Source of the DNA: Algoriphagus lacus
GTDB taxonomy: Bacteria > Bacteroidota > Bacteroidia > Cytophagales > Cyclobacteriaceae
Reading direction: 5' to 3'
DNA: 64,000 nt
NCBI RefSeq assembly: GCF_003583985.1
Contig: NZ_QXML01000008.1
Coordinates: 176,127 to 240,126 of the forward strand
Below the pieces are notes generated by a model. That model did no database searches and was not told where the DNA came from. It worked only from the letters and a program-made list of their open reading frames with translations. The translations under genes and the position numbers were made by a program. Shown one piece after another: positions 42,208 to 50,998 of the stretch. Numbering within the stretch: the stretch's first letter is position 1; each line of letters opens with the position of its first letter.

Positions 42208-44130
42208 ATGCGCCCTGTTTACCTTCTCATCCTGTTAAGCTTCTTTTCCCTTTGGGCTCAGGCGCAGACATTTTCAATCATTGACGGGAAGGCCATTAAG
42301 CTTTATCAGGAAGGGGAGGAATTATCTCAATCCAGAGAATATGATCTGGCGATTGAAAAGTACAAAGCTGCTATAGAAAGAGAAGCCTCTTTTTTGGAAG
42401 CGTATGTGAAAGTATCCCAGTTGATGATTACTCAGGGAAAACTGGATGATGCGGAAAAAATGGCCTTAGCAGGCAAAGCAAAATTGTCCGGCAAAAATGC
42501 CACCTCAAAACACAAAGCGGATTATGGTTGGCTTTTTTCCAATCTTTATTTGAAGCAGGGGAAATTTACCGAAGCATACAGACAGTTTCAGGAAGTGGAT
42601 CCCCTTTTTGACGAGGTGTTCAAAAAGTCCATGTATTACACTCAAATGAAAAAGCAAATCGACTTTTTGGGTACGCAACTTGGGGATATTCGGTCAATAG
42701 AAAAAGAAAAACTCGAGCAACCACTGAATGAGTTCCAGCTCCAATATTTCCCGGTTCTTACAGCTGACGGTGAGCAGATCCTATTCACCAAAAGGGATGG
42801 AACCGGCAATTTTGACAAGGAGGACATTTACACTGCCTATGTGAAGGCTGACGGAGGATGGACCGACCCGCAAAGCATTGCTCAAACCATCAATTCGCAG
42901 TTTAATGAAGGAACTTGTACAGTCACCGCTGATGGAAATATCCTGATTTACACTTCCTGTGATGCACCGGATTCTCAGGGAAGCTGTGATCTGTATGTGG
43001 CTTACAAGGTCAATGGAACTTGGCAGCGACCCACCAATATGGGAACTAAGGTCAATTCCCGTTCCTGGGATTCCCAACCCTCACTTTCTGCTGATGGGCG
43101 GATTCTTTTTTTCTCCTCCAATCGAAAAGGAGGGTTTGGAGGAAATGACATTTGGTATACCGTTCGGTTAAATGACGGAAATTGGTCAGATGCCAAAAAT
43201 CTAGGAAGCATTGTCAATTCACCAAAAGATGAGATTTCACCCTTCATGTTTTTCAATAATGAGCTTTTGTTTTTCGCTTCTGATGGCCATCAGGGTTTTG
43301 GTGGGATGGATATTTTTCTTTCCAGAGTGAAGGATGGCGAATTTCAGGACCCCGAGAATCTTGGCCTTCCCATCAATGATCAGTTGGATCAAGTGGCCCT
43401 TTTTATAACCGCCAAGAAAGATTATGCCTACTATACCGAACTGACAAAAGAAGATGGAGCGCAAGACCGCTCACTGCTTTATCGGTTCAAGTTTCCGGAA
43501 GAAATTTATTTGGGAGAAAACCTCCTTGTAACACAAGGTAAAGTACTGAACGCAAAAACCGGCCAACCAATAGACGCTACTTTGTCACTTGTGTCCCTTA
43601 CAAACGACAGCACTTTGTATCAGTTCCAATCTGACGGTAAAACGGGGGAGTTTATGATGCTCTATCCGGAAAATGCCGTATCAGGCCTCTATGTGGAGAA
43701 AAAGGGCTATTTGCCTAAAATCTACAATGTGGAAAGGGATAAAATTCAAAATGTCAAAGACTTAAAAGTGGAATTGACCCCAGTGGCTACGGGAGAAGAG
43801 TTTGTGTTCGAAAACGTCTTTTTTGATTTTGACAAGTATGACCTAAAATCTGAATCAATCACATCACTTAAGCGCCTGCTGAAATTTTTGCAGGAAAATC
43901 CCAATGTCAACATTCTGATTTCGGGTCATACCGACAATGTAGGTAGCTCAGCTTATAATCAAACCCTGAGTTTGCAGAGAGCCACCAGCGTTCAGACTTT
44001 TTTAGTGAAATCAGGCCTACATCCTGGAAGACTTTTAGTTGAGGGAAAGGGAGATAATGAGCCCATGGTTCCAAACTCCAGTCCCGAAAATCAAGCGCTT
44101 AATAGAAGGATAACTATAAAGGTCCTTTAA
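42208..44130 (+). CDS. TPR-PD40-OmpA envelope protein, PorE-like architecture
   Basis: A 640-residue exported protein with a signal peptide ending WAQAQ. In order: TPR-like helices (about 25-140; AIEKYKAAIEREASFLEAYVKV), WD40-like PD40 blades (about 170-420; FFSSNRKGGFGGNDIW, FFASDGHQGFGGMDIF), a carboxypeptidase-regulatory-like beta domain (about 445-520), and OmpA-type peptidoglycan binding (about 530-640; FFDFDKYDLK, GHTDNVGS, LNRRI). The type IX secretion protein PorE has this order; PorE is a lipoprotein, but no lipobox is seen here. The general OmpA family is also possible. Confidence 0.85.
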   Translation: MRPVYLLILLSFFSLWAQAQTFSIIDGKAIKLYQEGEELSQSREYDLAIEKYKAAIEREASFLEAYVKVSQLMITQGKLDDAEKMALAGKAKLSGKNATSKHKADYGWLFSNLYLKQGKFTEAYRQFQEVDPLFDEVFKKSMYYTQMKKQIDFLGTQLGDIRSIEKEKLEQPLNEFQLQYFPVLTADGEQILFTKRDGTGNFDKEDIYTAYVKADGGWTDPQSIAQTINSQFNEGTCTVTADGNILIYTSCDAPDSQGSCDLYVAYKVNGTWQRPTNMGTKVNSRSWDSQPSLSADGRILFFSSNRKGGFGGNDIWYTVRLNDGNWSDAKNLGSIVNSPKDEISPFMFFNNELLFFASDGHQGFGGMDIFLSRVKDGEFQDPENLGLPINDQLDQVALFITAKKDYAYYTELTKEDGAQDRSLLYRFKFPEEIYLGENLLVTQGKVLNAKTGQPIDATLSLVSLTNDSTLYQFQSDGKTGEFMMLYPENAVSGLYVEKKGYLPKIYNVERDKIQNVKDLKVELTPVATGEEFVFENVFFDFDKYDLKSESITSLKRLLKFLQENPNVNILISGHTDNVGSSAYNQTLSLQRATSVQTFLVKSGLHPGRLLVEGKGDNEPMVPNSSPENQALNRRITIKVL

Positions 44131-44615
44131 ATCCCAAAATTAAATTTTGCTGTTTTTGCAAATGATGTATATAAATATCAATACATGCACTTTTGATATT
44201 ATATGATTATTGTCTATACAATAAAATCAAAATATAATTTTAAACAATTATATAAAATTGAAGTTTTGCTCTTCTTTTATATACCTATTGGAGGTAATCT
44301 GATTCAAAACCTGTAAGGAATAATTGTTTTGTTTCTTTTGCTTTGGTCTTTTGGGGGTCCTAAACCCACTTTTTTTATGAACGGTTAATTTTTTTTTACA
44401 CAAATTAACTTTTGTTAACATAGGGATAACCGAATAATGATTTGCAGTAAGTAGTTCATTAGTGCTATACGGAATTTAATTCCGAGAACTCATTTTTTCG
44501 CGATTATTTTGATGGGTTGGTTCCCAAAACTTTTCCAGTTCCTTCGTGGTATTTCGCTTGAGATATTCAAGTTTTAGAAATATCATTGAGTTTATTAAAC
44601 CAAAATCTAACCAAA
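44131..44615. other. 485-nt AT-rich region upstream of susC
   Basis: No gene-like ORF. 44150-44270 is strongly AT-rich with small palindromes (ttgt-ctat-acaa; atgtat...atacat). TTAACTTTTGTTAACA (44405-44418) contains a -7-like word and an inverted repeat, and may be the susC promoter or an operator. The transcript would then have a leader of about 200 nt, long but often seen for SusC genes. Confidence 0.45.
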
Positions 44616-47600
44616 ATGAGGAAAGTTTTACTTCTAGGACTCATGCTGTTTTTTGCCAGCGCAGTAGCGTTTGCTCAGGACCGCGTGATCACTGGTACCG
44701 TGACCTCCGCAGAGGACAACATGGGAGTGCCAGGAGCGACAGTTCTGGTGAAAGGAACAACTATTGGTACTGCCACTGACATTGATGGTAAGTACTCAAT
44801 CAGCGTTCCTGCCGGAAACAATGTGCTCGTCTTTAGCTTCGTAGGCTTAAGACAGCAGGAAGTTACCATCGGGACAAGAACTACAGTTGACGTAGTGTTG
44901 GAATCCGATGTAACGGCATTGGGGGAAATAATCGTGACCGGTTATGGTTCCCAGCCAAAAAGAGAAGTAACCGGTGCGGTTTCTTCTGTAAAAGGTGAGG
45001 CAATTCAAAACTTGCCGATGCAGTCATTTGACCGCGCATTGCAGGGCCGAGCAGCAGGTGTTCAGGTACGATCATCTAACGGTCTTCCAGGTGGAGCTGT
45101 TAACATCCGTATCCGAGGTGTAGGTTCTATCAACGCAGGTAACGAGCCACTTTTCATCGTGGATGGCGTTCAGTTGAACAACCAGTCTAACTCAAACTTC
45201 ACCCAGTCAAACCCATTGGCTTTCTTGAACCCAAATGACATCGAGTCAATGGAAATCCTGAAAGATGCAGCTTCTGCAGCAATCTATGGTTCTCAGGCTG
45301 CAAACGGGGTTGTGATTATCACTACCAAAAAAGGTAAGCAAGGTAAGGCAAAGTTCGAATTCAACGCATTCAGCGGTCAGACACAACCAATGAAATATTT
45401 GGATGTGCTCGGCGGAGCTGAGTGGTATGAAATGAGAAGAGATGCTCACATCAACTCAAACAGTGCAAGCCCTGAAGCTGATGCCCTCAATGCAATGGGG
45501 AGAAGACCTTCAAACTGGCAGACTCTTTCTAGAGAACAATTGAATCAGATCGGTTTGGATCTTCCAACCTATGACTGGCAGCGTGAGGTAATGGGTACTG
45601 GTAAAATCCAGAACTATGAACTTTCTGTTTCAGGTGGTGATGCGAAGACTACATTCTTCCTTTCAGGTTCTTACAACTATCAGGAATCTTCTTTCAAACC
45701 AGTTGACTTTGAAAGAGGAACCGTAAGAGTTGCACTTGCTCACCAGGCAAACGATCGATTGAACTTGGAGACAAACATCAACTTGTCTACTTTCCAGCAG
45801 AATGTTCCTTTCTCAATTGATGGTGCATTCTTGGGTAACCCAGCTTTCTCCGCATCAGCAGTATTGCCACACAATGCGATCTACAATGAGGACGGAACTT
45901 TCAACACAGCCATTGGTGGTGTTTTAGGACAAAACATTGTCCTGGTAAATGCTTACAACTCTGGTCTTCAGAGAACAAATACAGTTGTAGGTAACGTAAT
46001 CGGTACTTATAAGATTCTCGATAACCTTTCTTACAGAGCTTTGGTAGGTTTGGATTATAGATTATTACAAGGTGATAGCTACAGAGATCCACGTACTCCA
46101 GATGGAGCAGGTGTTAGAGGTAGAAGCTCTGTTCAATCTGACTGGAGAACTCGTTTCATCACTACCCATACTTTGAACTGGAATAAGACTTTCAATGGAG
46201 TTCATTCCGTTTCTGCAATTCTTGGTGGTGAATTCCTTTCTGAAACCCGTGAAGGTATTTCCGGTGCTGGTATTGGTTTCCCTACTTTCCAATTCAGAAC
46301 TATCCAGTCTTCCGCTACTCCAGAATCCATCACAGGTTTCTGGACTGGTTACAGAAGAGCAGGTATTTTCTTGTCAGCTAACTACGATTACAAGAAAAAA
46401 TACCTGGCTACTGTAACAGCACGATATGACGGTTCTTCAAGATTCGGTACTAACAACCAATATGGTTTGTTCCCATCCATCCGTTTGGGTTGGAGCATTG
46501 TTGAAGAAGAATTCCTGAAGCAATCCACAGCGGTATCTGAATTGAAATTGAGAGCTTCTTATGGTTTGACAGGTAACGACCAAATCGGAAACTTTGACGC
46601 AAGAGGTTTGTACGGAGGTGGTGGTAACTACGCAGGTAGTGCCGGTATCCGTCCTACTTCCTTGGCAAACTTGGATTTGGGTTGGGAGACAAACACCACC
46701 CTGAACTTTGGTTTGGATTATGGTTTCTTCAGCAACCGAGTGACTGGTTCCGTTGACGTATTCGACAGAAGAACAAAAGACTTGTTGTTGAGCCAGCCGG
46801 TGCTTTGGACTAATGGTTTTGATAACATTGCCAACAACGTAGGTGAGCTTCAGAACAAGGGTATTGAATTCGAACTTTCCACTGTTAATATTGACAAGGG
46901 AGGTTTCAGATGGAATACTACTTTCAACTTCACCTATATCAAAAACCAGGTGTTGAGCTTGTATGATGGTTTGCAATTCCTTCCAGCTAACCCAGGTATT
47001 GCTGTAGGACAGCCAGTAGGTAACCCTGCAACTCAGGGTGTACAGGCTCCAGGTGCTTGGTTTGTGGCTGAATACGCTGGGGTTAACCCAGCAACTGGTC
47101 GTCCAATGTGGTACGATATCAATGGCAACATCACTTACCTCCCATTGGCAGCTGACCGTGTGTACAAAGGTTCCAACTTGGCGACTACTTTCGGTGGTTT
47201 GAATAATACCTTCTCTTACAAGGGCTTTGAGGCTACAGCATTCTTTACCTATGAATATGGAGCTGTTGTTAATGATGGTCAATATGGTTTCTTGAGAGAG
47301 AACGGTACCCGTCTGGCACTCAACGCGCTTAGAGAGGTGAATGAGAGGACTTGGACTGCTCCAGGTCAGATCACTGATATCCCTAGAAACTTGACCACCA
47401 ACGCAGGTAACGAAACTAGAGGCGCTGGTCGTAACTCCGGTTCTGCAGGTTTGTTGAAGGCGGATTTTATCCGATTGTCTCAAGTGACTCTTGCCTACAA
47501 TTTCCAGTCAAGCCTAGTAAGCAAAATCGGTCTTTCCAAGGCAAGACTTTATGTTCAAGGTCTAAACTTGTGGACTTACACCGATTATCCAGGATACGAT

Positions 47601-47678
47601 CCTGAATTTACCGGTGCTGGTACAGGTCAAATCCCTTTGACTAAGAATTACACTGTAGGTGTTCAAATTGGTTTCTAA
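44616..47678 (+). CDS. SusC/RagA family TonB-linked outer-membrane protein
   Basis: A 1020-residue outer-membrane transporter. A signal peptide (ending AFAQ) is followed by a carboxypeptidase-D-regulatory-like domain (about 22-100; VITGTVTSAEDN, DIDGKYSISVPAG), then the plug with GEIIVTGYGSQ, a TonB-box-like region, IRIRGVGSINAGNEPLFIVDG and SAAIYGSQAANGVVIITTKKG, then a 22-strand barrel ending in Phe (VGVQIGF). With SusD it imports a bulky nutrient, glycan or peptide. Gly codons here are mostly GGT and Asn mostly AAC, unlike neighbours, which suggests high expression. MRKVLLLG at 44616 is chosen over 44586. Confidence 0.96.
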   Translation: MRKVLLLGLMLFFASAVAFAQDRVITGTVTSAEDNMGVPGATVLVKGTTIGTATDIDGKYSISVPAGNNVLVFSFVGLRQQEVTIGTRTTVDVVLESDVTALGEIIVTGYGSQPKREVTGAVSSVKGEAIQNLPMQSFDRALQGRAAGVQVRSSNGLPGGAVNIRIRGVGSINAGNEPLFIVDGVQLNNQSNSNFTQSNPLAFLNPNDIESMEILKDAASAAIYGSQAANGVVIITTKKGKQGKAKFEFNAFSGQTQPMKYLDVLGGAEWYEMRRDAHINSNSASPEADALNAMGRRPSNWQTLSREQLNQIGLDLPTYDWQREVMGTGKIQNYELSVSGGDAKTTFFLSGSYNYQESSFKPVDFERGTVRVALAHQANDRLNLETNINLSTFQQNVPFSIDGAFLGNPAFSASAVLPHNAIYNEDGTFNTAIGGVLGQNIVLVNAYNSGLQRTNTVVGNVIGTYKILDNLSYRALVGLDYRLLQGDSYRDPRTPDGAGVRGRSSVQSDWRTRFITTHTLNWNKTFNGVHSVSAILGGEFLSETREGISGAGIGFPTFQFRTIQSSATPESITGFWTGYRRAGIFLSANYDYKKKYLATVTARYDGSSRFGTNNQYGLFPSIRLGWSIVEEEFLKQSTAVSELKLRASYGLTGNDQIGNFDARGLYGGGGNYAGSAGIRPTSLANLDLGWETNTTLNFGLDYGFFSNRVTGSVDVFDRRTKDLLLSQPVLWTNGFDNIANNVGELQNKGIEFELSTVNIDKGGFRWNTTFNFTYIKNQVLSLYDGLQFLPANPGIAVGQPVGNPATQGVQAPGAWFVAEYAGVNPATGRPMWYDINGNITYLPLAADRVYKGSNLATTFGGLNNTFSYKGFEATAFFTYEYGAVVNDGQYGFLRENGTRLALNALREVNERTWTAPGQITDIPRNLTTNAGNETRGAGRNSGSAGLLKADFIRLSQVTLAYNFQSSLVSKIGLSKARLYVQGLNLWTYTDYPGYDPEFTGAGTGQIPLTKNYTVGVQIGF

Positions 47679-47699
47679 TCACCTAAAAGAGAAAAAACT

Positions 47700-49205
47700 A
47701 TGAAATTTATAAATAAAGCAATTTTATCACTTGCACTCGGGAGTACTCTTCTCGTGAGTTCATGCGATAGCTTGTTGCAAGTGGATCCTAGACAGTCCAT
47801 CGATGCAAACGGTGCTTTGAATACACCTGATGCAATGGATGCAGCTCTTAATTCGGTGTATGCCAGATTAAGATCCGTTAGAAATTACGGTCGTGATTTG
47901 TTGGCTTTGTCAGATGCATTGGCAGATGTTGGTCAGACTACCAGTAACTCGGGTCGTTTGATTGGCGAAAACAATAATCAGCCAAACGCGCATTTTCAGG
48001 CAGGTTTTTGGCAGAATAGTTACTTCGCAATCAACGAAGCAAACTTGATCATTGACGGTCTTGCCGGTGTGGAGGGAGCGTCTCAGGCTCAGCGTGATCG
48101 TTGGGAAGGTGAAGCCAAATTCCTCAGGGCACTTTACTACTTCGATTTGATCAAGGTATATGCCTACATGCCAACGGCTATCTATCAGCCAGGTGTGATT
48201 GATGAAGGGGGAGTTCCTTTGGAACTGACTGGTGTAATTACCTCCGGTGAAGCACTGGGCAGACAGACTTCCAGAGCCACTATTGATGAGGTGTATACTC
48301 AAATCTATACTGATCTGGAAGATGCCAAGAGACTCTTGACTTCAAGAGGTACTCAGTATGCTTCAAGTGCTGCTGCCTCTGCTTTGCTTTCAAGAGTTGC
48401 CTTGTACAGAGGTGATTGGGCAAAAGCTGCTTCTGAAGCTACTACAGCTTTGGGTAGCAATGTGGGGACTGTCCTTGGAGGAAATGCTTACGTTTCCGGC
48501 TGGAGATCTTCAATTAATCCTGAATCAATGTTTGAAGTTCGTTTTGCTTTGGCAGAAGAATCAATTGGCGTGAATGAGTCGCTTCAGTCTTCTTACACTG
48601 CGCTGTTGAACCTGACAAACAAAAACTCTCAGGGCGGTTGGGGTGATTTCATTCCAAATGCTACTGTTAGAGGTTTCTTTGGGTTGACTCCTCTTCAGAC
48701 TGGTTCACCAGCTACAGACAACAACAACTGGGATGTGACCAGAAACTCAGACGTAAGAGCTCAGCTTTACACTACCGGTAACACGGTAAGAGGTGCTGGA
48801 CGTCAGATCGAGTCCACCAAGTTTATGTCCAAGTCCGGTTTTGCTTATGCTGATAACGTTCCTGTAATCAGAAAGTCTGAAATGCATTTGAACAGAGCAG
48901 AAGCAAACTACCATCTGAATAATACTGCGGAAGCACTTACCGAACTGAATGCTTTCAAAGCTTTGAGAGGATTGACCGCTGTCAACCTATCAGGCCAGGC
49001 ACTTTTGGATGAGATCCTTTTGGAAAGATTCAAAGAGTTTGCCTTTGAAGGTCACCGTTTCTTTGATTTGAAACGCTATGGTAAACCAATCGTTAAGACT
49101 ACACCTGCTGTAAACTTGGCGTTTGACGATTTCAAAATCTTGCCTCCGCTTCCACAGAGAGAGGTGGATGGTAATCCAAATCTTAACCAAAACAGAGGCT
49201 ACTAA
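47700..49205 (+). CDS. SusD/RagB family nutrient-binding outer-membrane lipoprotein
   Basis: A 501-residue lipoprotein with lipobox LLVSSC (Cys22). SusD marks are the start LLQVDPRQSI, EAKFLRALYYFDLIKVYAYMP with the TPR-like fold, IRKSEMHLNRAEANYHL, and the closing LLERFKEFAFEGHRFFDLKRYG with ILPPLPQREVDGNPNLNQN. It forms the lid on the SusC barrel. It begins 21 nt after susC. No glycoside hydrolase or polysaccharide sensor is adjacent, so the substrate is unknown. Confidence 0.96.
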   Translation: MKFINKAILSLALGSTLLVSSCDSLLQVDPRQSIDANGALNTPDAMDAALNSVYARLRSVRNYGRDLLALSDALADVGQTTSNSGRLIGENNNQPNAHFQAGFWQNSYFAINEANLIIDGLAGVEGASQAQRDRWEGEAKFLRALYYFDLIKVYAYMPTAIYQPGVIDEGGVPLELTGVITSGEALGRQTSRATIDEVYTQIYTDLEDAKRLLTSRGTQYASSAAASALLSRVALYRGDWAKAASEATTALGSNVGTVLGGNAYVSGWRSSINPESMFEVRFALAEESIGVNESLQSSYTALLNLTNKNSQGGWGDFIPNATVRGFFGLTPLQTGSPATDNNNWDVTRNSDVRAQLYTTGNTVRGAGRQIESTKFMSKSGFAYADNVPVIRKSEMHLNRAEANYHLNNTAEALTELNAFKALRGLTAVNLSGQALLDEILLERFKEFAFEGHRFFDLKRYGKPIVKTTPAVNLAFDDFKILPPLPQREVDGNPNLNQNRGY

Positions 49206-49216
49206 AATCAGAAATC

Positions 49217-49675
49217 ATGAAAAAGTTATTTTCTTTACTTACTCTGGCCTTTGCTCTAGTTTTCACTTCTTGTATCGAGCAGGACTATCCTGTTTGGGAA
49301 GGAGCTTTGGTTGAGTTTCAGGATGCAGTGGTGAGAACTCCACTGGCAGGCCAAAAATATCCAAGAATCACTGTAGCCAATACAGTAGGAACTGTTAACC
49401 TTCAGGTTAACTTGATCGGTGCTCACCGCGCCAGTGATGAGACAATCGCTTTCAAGGTAGTTCCAGAAGGCACGACTGCTGTTGCCGGTACTGACTATAC
49501 TGCTACGGGTACAGTGGTTATTCCTGCGGGTTCTAGCTTTGGAACTTTGACTGTGAATGTGACCAACACTGGAAAAATCGGCGGAAATGTTGACCTTCTT
49601 CTTGAATTGGAAGGCAACGCAGCCATCGGTTCCAGCGTTAATCATAATCAGGTTCAAATCCGAATCACCAGATAA
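49217..49675 (+). CDS. Small lipoprotein with Calx-beta/DUF4843-like domain, SusCD-associated
   Basis: A 152-residue lipoprotein (lipobox VFTSC, Cys19). The mature part is one beta-sandwich: VEFQDAVVRT, VNLQVNLIGAHRASDETIAFKVVPEGTTA, AGTDYTATGTVVIPAGSSFGTLTVNV, ending HNQVQIRITR. This is like the Calx-beta/DUF4843 domains often encoded behind SusD. It starts 11 nt after susD, ends at a terminator, and shares the operon's codon bias. Surface substrate binding is inference. Confidence 0.78.
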   Translation: MKKLFSLLTLAFALVFTSCIEQDYPVWEGALVEFQDAVVRTPLAGQKYPRITVANTVGTVNLQVNLIGAHRASDETIAFKVVPEGTTAVAGTDYTATGTVVIPAGSSFGTLTVNVTNTGKIGGNVDLLLELEGNAAIGSSVNHNQVQIRITR

Positions 49676-49706
49676 TCTTATCAGGTTAACTAGTAATTTA
49701 TAAATC

Positions 49707-49737
49707 AAAAAGACCGGTGAATTCCGGTCTTTTTTTC
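49707..49737 (+). terminator. Terminator of the susCD operon
   Basis: aaaaagaccgg (49707-49717) pairs perfectly with ccggtcttttt (49724-49734) across 6 nt, then more T. Confidence 0.9.
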
Positions 49738-49746
49738 CTTAATATC

Positions 49747-50409
49747 ATGAGAAGAATTAGTTTGATAATTGCAGGTTTATTCGTCCTTTTATTCCCCAGC
49801 TTTTCTCAGGCCCAATTATCGGTTTTGCGGGATAATGGTACCGGCAATCCGATTATGACCAGCCCCTATCGGGAAGTGAAAGGATCCCAGTATTTTGAGG
49901 ATTTCAAAAACGGCACCATTTACCTCCCCAATGGTCAAAAAGTTGAAGGTCTTCAGATTGCATTGAATGGCTACGAACATACGCTTGAATACAAATTGGA
50001 AGGAACCTTGTATGCGTATCCTGCAGATAAATTGGCAGGCTTTTCCTATCCCTCAGAATCCGGAGAAATTCTTGAATTCACTTCTGAATTTGAGGTTCCG
50101 ACCCTTTCTGAAAAAAGATTTTTGAGGGTGTTGGAAAAAGGAGAATATACTCTTCTTCTCCATCAATATAAGATTATGACTGATGATGTAATGGCCACTT
50201 ACGGTGCACAAGCTGCCAAAGTTTTTCAGGATCAGGAGGAGTTTTTCATCGTGAAGGACGGCGAAGTCTCGCTCTTGAAAAGTAAATCAAAAGACCTTCA
50301 GCAAATTTTTGGGGAAGATTTCGAAAAGGTTAATTCTATTATTAAGGATCAAAAGTTGAATTTGAAAAGCCAGGCTGATATTCAAAAATTGATTAAACAA
50401 TTGAATTAA
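49747..50409 (+). CDS. Secreted protein of unknown function
   Basis: A 220-residue protein with a signal peptide (about 1-22, FPSFSQAQ). The text resembles short secreted Bacteroidota proteins that bind or report on envelope state, with YLPNGQKVEGLQIALNGYEHTLEY and later a Gln/Lys-rich helix with a terminal DIQKLIKQLN. No family is assigned. The frame runs from 49717, inside the terminator, so ATG 49747, with the signal peptide, is chosen. It is bounded by terminators on both sides and is a single gene. Confidence 0.7.
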   Translation: MRRISLIIAGLFVLLFPSFSQAQLSVLRDNGTGNPIMTSPYREVKGSQYFEDFKNGTIYLPNGQKVEGLQIALNGYEHTLEYKLEGTLYAYPADKLAGFSYPSESGEILEFTSEFEVPTLSEKRFLRVLEKGEYTLLLHQYKIMTDDVMATYGAQAAKVFQDQEEFFIVKDGEVSLLKSKSKDLQQIFGEDFEKVNSIIKDQKLNLKSQADIQKLIKQLN

Positions 50410-50431
50410 AAGCCAAAGTTTGCCTCATCCT

Positions 50432-50466
50432 AAGTCCCTTAATTTTCAACGAGGGACTTTTTTTTT
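50432..50466 (+). terminator. Terminator after the secreted protein gene
   Basis: aagtccct (50432-50439) pairs with agggactt (50452-50459) across 12 nt, followed by a run of T to 50466. Confidence 0.82.
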
Positions 50467-50473
50467 ACTTTTG
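50466..50473 (+). promoter_or_regulatory. -7 box of the PTPS-family gene
   Basis: TACTTTTG matches TAnnTTTG exactly and begins in the last T of the preceding terminator. The start codon is 20 nt downstream. No clear -33 box was found. Confidence 0.5.
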
Positions 50474-50492
50474 CCAGCTAGTAACAGAAAAG

Positions 50493-50918
50493 ATGATCTA
50501 CGTTTGCCGAAAGGAACATTTCAATGCCGCACATAAACTGTGGAATCCAACTTGGTCCGATGAAAGGAATTTTGAAGTATTTGGTCCATGCGCCAATGTC
50601 AATTGGCATGGCCACAACTTTGAATTGATTGTAACTGTGAAAGGCTTGCCGGATCCGGAGACGGGTTTTGTGGTGGATCTTAAAAAGCTTAGTACAATTA
50701 TCCGAAGATTGGTGATTGATAAAGTAGATCACAAAAATCTAAACATGGACGTCGATTTCATGCAGGGGAAGTTGGCAAGCTGTGAAATATTGGTGATGGA
50801 ATTTTGGAAAATTCTGGAGCCAGCTGTCAAGGAAATCACTCCTCAAGGTGGACTTTATAAGCTAACGCTGTACGAGACCCCGAGGAATTTTGTAGAGTAC
50901 TTTGGAGAAGGTATTTAA
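50493..50918 (+). CDS. 6-pyruvoyl/6-carboxy-tetrahydropterin synthase family enzyme
   Basis: A 141-residue enzyme. The zinc His residues are in FNAAHKL and NWHGHNFEL; the catalytic Cys is in FGPCANVNWHGH, spaced as C-x5-HGH. VVDLKKLS, DHKNLN and LYETPRNF complete the family pattern. QueD (queuosine) and PTPS (biopterin) share the fold; in classical QueD the spacing to HGH is shorter, so the biopterin-type spacing leaves the true product open. It could feed QueE (41.5 kb) or the pterin cofactor of PhhA (17.4 kb). Confidence 0.88.
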   Translation: MIYVCRKEHFNAAHKLWNPTWSDERNFEVFGPCANVNWHGHNFELIVTVKGLPDPETGFVVDLKKLSTIIRRLVIDKVDHKNLNMDVDFMQGKLASCEILVMEFWKILEPAVKEITPQGGLYKLTLYETPRNFVEYFGEGI

Positions 50919-50942
50919 AGTTGAGAATTTATAATTTAGAAT

Positions 50943-50970
50943 TAAAAGTAGGTCCAAAAGCCTACTTTTA
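50943..50970 (+). terminator. Terminator after the PTPS-family gene
   Basis: taaaagtagg (50943-50952) pairs with cctactttta (50961-50970) across 8 nt, then ttg. It lies 28 nt before the lpxB start, so lpxB probably has its own promoter or is read through. Confidence 0.65.
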
Positions 50971-50998
50971 TTGTTTTCGAATCCAATAACATACACAA

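Noticed and set aside
46437..47483. 348-codon minus-strand ORF opposite susC
   Set aside because: Ser/Thr/Val-rich antisense of a codon-biased gene; susC is intact.
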